Origin: an uncultured Bacteroidales bacterium
GTDB taxonomy: Bacteria; Bacteroidota; Bacteroidia; Bacteroidales; UBA932
Direction of reading: 5' to 3'
NCBI GenBank assembly: GCA_944323845.1
Contig: CALUUA010000001.1
Span: forward strand, 124,001-188,000
DNA length: 64,000 nt
This document shows, piece by piece, positions 61,777 to 64,000 of this stretch; position 1 is the first letter of the stretch, and the number at the start of each line of letters is the position of its first letter. Both the position numbers and the translations under genes were made by a program. The notes beneath the pieces are model-generated. The model had not been told where the DNA came from, did not search any database, and saw nothing but the letters and a program-made list of their open reading frames with translations.

Positions 61777-64000
61777 ATGAACAATCTGACTTCTAGACTT
61801 TATCTGTTGATCGTGGGTCTGCTCGTCTCCATGACGGTTTCGGCCCAGCAGATTACCGGTGTCGTCAGAGATACGGGAGGACAGCCTCTGGCTGGAGTCT
61901 CGGTCTTCGTCCAAGGCACCACTACGGGAGCATCTACCGACATGGACGGTAAATATTCCCTGAATATCGACAATGCGAAGGGCCAGACCCTCGTCTTCTC
62001 TTTCATAGGAATGAGGGAACAGCAGGTCCGCATCGGCTCGAGTCTCGTCTATGACATCATCATGGAAGAGGACGCCAATTTCCTGGAGGAAACTGTAGTC
62101 ATCGGTTACGCCACCGTAAAGAGAAAGGATCTCATCGGTTCTGTCGCATCCGTGGACAACAAGACGCTGGCATCCATGCCTGTGACTTCCGTCAGCGAAG
62201 CCCTTACGGGACGCATGGCCGGTGTACAGGTCACCACTACCGAAGGTGATCCTGACGCAGACGTGAAGATCAGGGTCCGCGGTACGGGTTCCATCACTCA
62301 GGACAGCTCGCCTCTGTACATCGTCGACGGTTTCCCGGTCGAGAGCATTTCCGATATTCCGGCTTCCGACATCCAGAGCATTGATGTACTGAAAGATGCG
62401 TTCTCTACTGCCATCTACGGTTCCAGAGGTGCTAACGGAGTAGTTCTCGTGACCACCAAGGGCGGCACCAGCGGCAAGTTCTCTGTCAGCTACAATGCAT
62501 ACTGGGGACAGAAATGGATGGCAAACAAGGACGCCATAGAAGTGGAGAGTCCGTATGATTTCGTGAAGAACCAGTATGAACTCGCCATGATCAGGGACAA
62601 GTATGAAGACAGCTACATCCCTGCATTCGGTCTGTATGAGGATATCGGCCTGTACGAGAATGTCCAGGGCAACGACTGGATTTCGCAGGTGTTCGGAAAC
62701 ACCGGCAGCGTATTCAGCCAGAACCTGTCCGTATCCGGAAGCACCGACAAGGTCAGGTGGACCGCCAGCTACTCGCATCTCGGCGACAACGCCATCATGA
62801 CAGGCTCTACCTACCGCAGGGACAACCTCAACTTCAAGACTACCTACAAGCCTATCAAGGAACTCACTTTCGATATCAACGCCAGATACTCGAATACTGA
62901 AATCCTCGGCTCGGGCGCGAACTCCATAAACGACTCCGGTTCCACTTCGGGAAACGGTCGTCTCAAACATGCGGTTCAGTACACCCCTATACCTCTTGAA
63001 GGTGCCATCGAAGGTGCCGACCTCGAAGAGGACTATGGTGACAATGCACCTCCTCTTCAGTCTGTGGCCGACAACGACAACAAGCGTATCCGCCGGAACT
63101 GGACAGTGAACGGAGCCGTGACATGGCATATCATCAAGAACCTGAACCTCAAGGTGGAAGGCGGTCTGGACAGCTATACGCAGGAGAACAACCGTTTCTA
63201 CGGCCTTACCACGTATTATGTCGGGAACAACGCCCAGTACAAGAACAAGCCTGCGGCCCAGTACCAGGATCTTTACAGGCAGAGAATCAGGAACACCAAT
63301 ACCCTGAGCTACAATTTCTCCGAAGTGTTCACTGACGAGAGGCACAAGCTCGACCTTCTCGCCGGACAGGAATACATCATCACCAAGTCCAACACCTTGA
63401 CTTCCATGGTCGAGAACTTCCCGGAGTTCTTCGATTCGAACAAGGCCTGGAATTTCATGTCCACCGGTACTCCGGTGTCCACGAACAATTTCTATGACCC
63501 GGACGATATCCTTCTGTCTTTCTTCGGCCGCGTCAACTATTCGTTCGATGACAGGTATTCGGTGTCTGCGACAATGCGTGCCGACGGCTCCTCGAAGTTC
63601 GCCAAAGGCAATCAGTGGGGTTACTTCCCTTCAGCCGCAGCTTCATGGACCATATCCAACGAGTCATGGATGCAGGGTGCCTCCGGCTGGCTCGACAATC
63701 TCAAGCTCCGCTACAGTTTCGGTACTGCAGGAAACAACAACATCCCTTCAGGCATGACAGCCCTTACTTTCGCTTCGAACAATTCTTCATGGATTTCCAT
63801 GAGCAACACATACTGGTCTACAGTGACTGACGGAGGCGATACCATCATGGCAAACGAGGATCTTTCATGGGAAACCACCCTTTCCCACAACCTCGGTCTC
63901 GACTTCTCTTTCTTCAAGGGCAGGCTTAACGGTTCCGTCGAACTGTATCACAACACCACCAAGGATCTTCTTGTGCAGTTCCCTACGGCAGGTTCGGGAT
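61777..64000 (+). CDS. SusC/RagA TonB-linked outer membrane protein (partial)
   Basis: The frame starts at 61777 (MNNLTSRLYLLIVGLLVSM, signal ending VSAQ) and stays open to the right edge, so at least 741 residues are visible. Residues 25-100 form the carboxypeptidase-like domain (ITGVVRDTGGQPLAGVSVFV, GTTTGASTDMDGKYS). The plug follows with PASDIQSIDVLKDAFSTAI, SRGANGVVLVTTKGG, then the beta-barrel begins. It would import pectin oligosaccharides together with a SusD lipoprotein, which should lie just outside the window. It is the transporter of this polysaccharide utilization locus. Confidence 0.95.
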   Translation, partial: MNNLTSRLYLLIVGLLVSMTVSAQQITGVVRDTGGQPLAGVSVFVQGTTTGASTDMDGKYSLNIDNAKGQTLVFSFIGMREQQVRIGSSLVYDIIMEEDANFLEETVVIGYATVKRKDLIGSVASVDNKTLASMPVTSVSEALTGRMAGVQVTTTEGDPDADVKIRVRGTGSITQDSSPLYIVDGFPVESISDIPASDIQSIDVLKDAFSTAIYGSRGANGVVLVTTKGGTSGKFSVSYNAYWGQKWMANKDAIEVESPYDFVKNQYELAMIRDKYEDSYIPAFGLYEDIGLYENVQGNDWISQVFGNTGSVFSQNLSVSGSTDKVRWTASYSHLGDNAIMTGSTYRRDNLNFKTTYKPIKELTFDINARYSNTEILGSGANSINDSGSTSGNGRLKHAVQYTPIPLEGAIEGADLEEDYGDNAPPLQSVADNDNKRIRRNWTVNGAVTWHIIKNLNLKVEGGLDSYTQENNRFYGLTTYYVGNNAQYKNKPAAQYQDLYRQRIRNTNTLSYNFSEVFTDERHKLDLLAGQEYIITKSNTLTSMVENFPEFFDSNKAWNFMSTGTPVSTNNFYDPDDILLSFFGRVNYSFDDRYSVSATMRADGSSKFAKGNQWGYFPSAAASWTISNESWMQGASGWLDNLKLRYSFGTAGNNNIPSGMTALTFASNNSSWISMSNTYWSTVTDGGDTIMANEDLSWETTLSHNLGLDFSFFKGRLNGSVELYHNTTKDLLVQFPTAGSG

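Noticed and set aside
61765..63345. A 526-codon open frame on the minus strand
   Set aside because: It is a shadow of the SusC gene on the plus strand, which has a signal peptide and plug motifs.

Overview
The window looks like chromosomal DNA of a Bacteroidales bacterium of roughly 50% GC. Four signs point that way. SusC/RagA-type outer-membrane protein sequence occurs twice. A one-protein hybrid two-component regulator (HTCS) sits among pectin-degrading enzymes. Several genes are preceded by the Bacteroidota promoter pattern (TTTG, about 20 bases, TAnnTTTG). Gene neighbourhoods such as DUF3822-rsmD and gyrA-TPR are familiar from the order. Genus cannot be fixed from this sequence. There are no rRNA or tRNA genes, CRISPR arrays or intact insertion sequences, and no gene-free stretch exceeds 300 bases.

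Positions 1-43,400 are mostly housekeeping. In order they hold: a DHH phosphoesterase and an FKBP lipoprotein (-); a DUF3822-rsmD cluster ending in ybaK (+); a broken SusC plug fragment and a cluster of hairpins (4929-5367); a CoA-transferase (-); mazG, a TcdA-like protein, a GNAT-like protein and prfA (+); a methyltransferase-tenA-thiD-HAD operon (+); a fatty-acid synthesis operon fabH-fabK-fabF-fabZ (-) divergent from a membrane-bound LytTR regulator; nucleoside phosphorylase, esterase, HAD and Clp ATPase genes; an orphan adenine methyltransferase (-); gyrA and a TPR protein (+); phoH, capA and DUF389 (-); a SPOR lipoprotein, an M28-like/TonB fusion, leuS, two YitT proteins, a membrane-anchored AraC-type protein and ettA (+).

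Positions 41,955-64,000 form a pectin and uronate block. The cytoplasmic enzymes UxaC, UxaB and UxaA take galacturonate to 2-keto-3-deoxygluconate (KDG). KduI and KduD take the unsaturated-uronate product to the same compound. A DUF4861 lipoprotein follows them. The envelope enzymes are a GH28 polygalacturonase, a CE12-CE8 double esterase, a GH105-PL1 fusion and a lipoprotein PL1 pectate lyase. An HTCS lies in the middle of this enzyme operon. A SusC transporter runs off the right edge. Together they would de-esterify and cut homogalacturonan and rhamnogalacturonan, import the pieces and feed both uronate routes. KDG kinase and aldolase are not in the window.

The most interesting signals are these: four direct repeats with an exact 20-base period between the divergent fabH and LytTR promoters, suggesting an undescribed membrane-linked control of fatty-acid synthesis; a run of nine G inside the HTCS gene, placed so that one added G gives a stop codon before the DNA-binding domain (possible phase variation); and an M28-like peptidase domain that has lost three of five expected metal-ligand positions and is fused to a TonB C-terminal domain.
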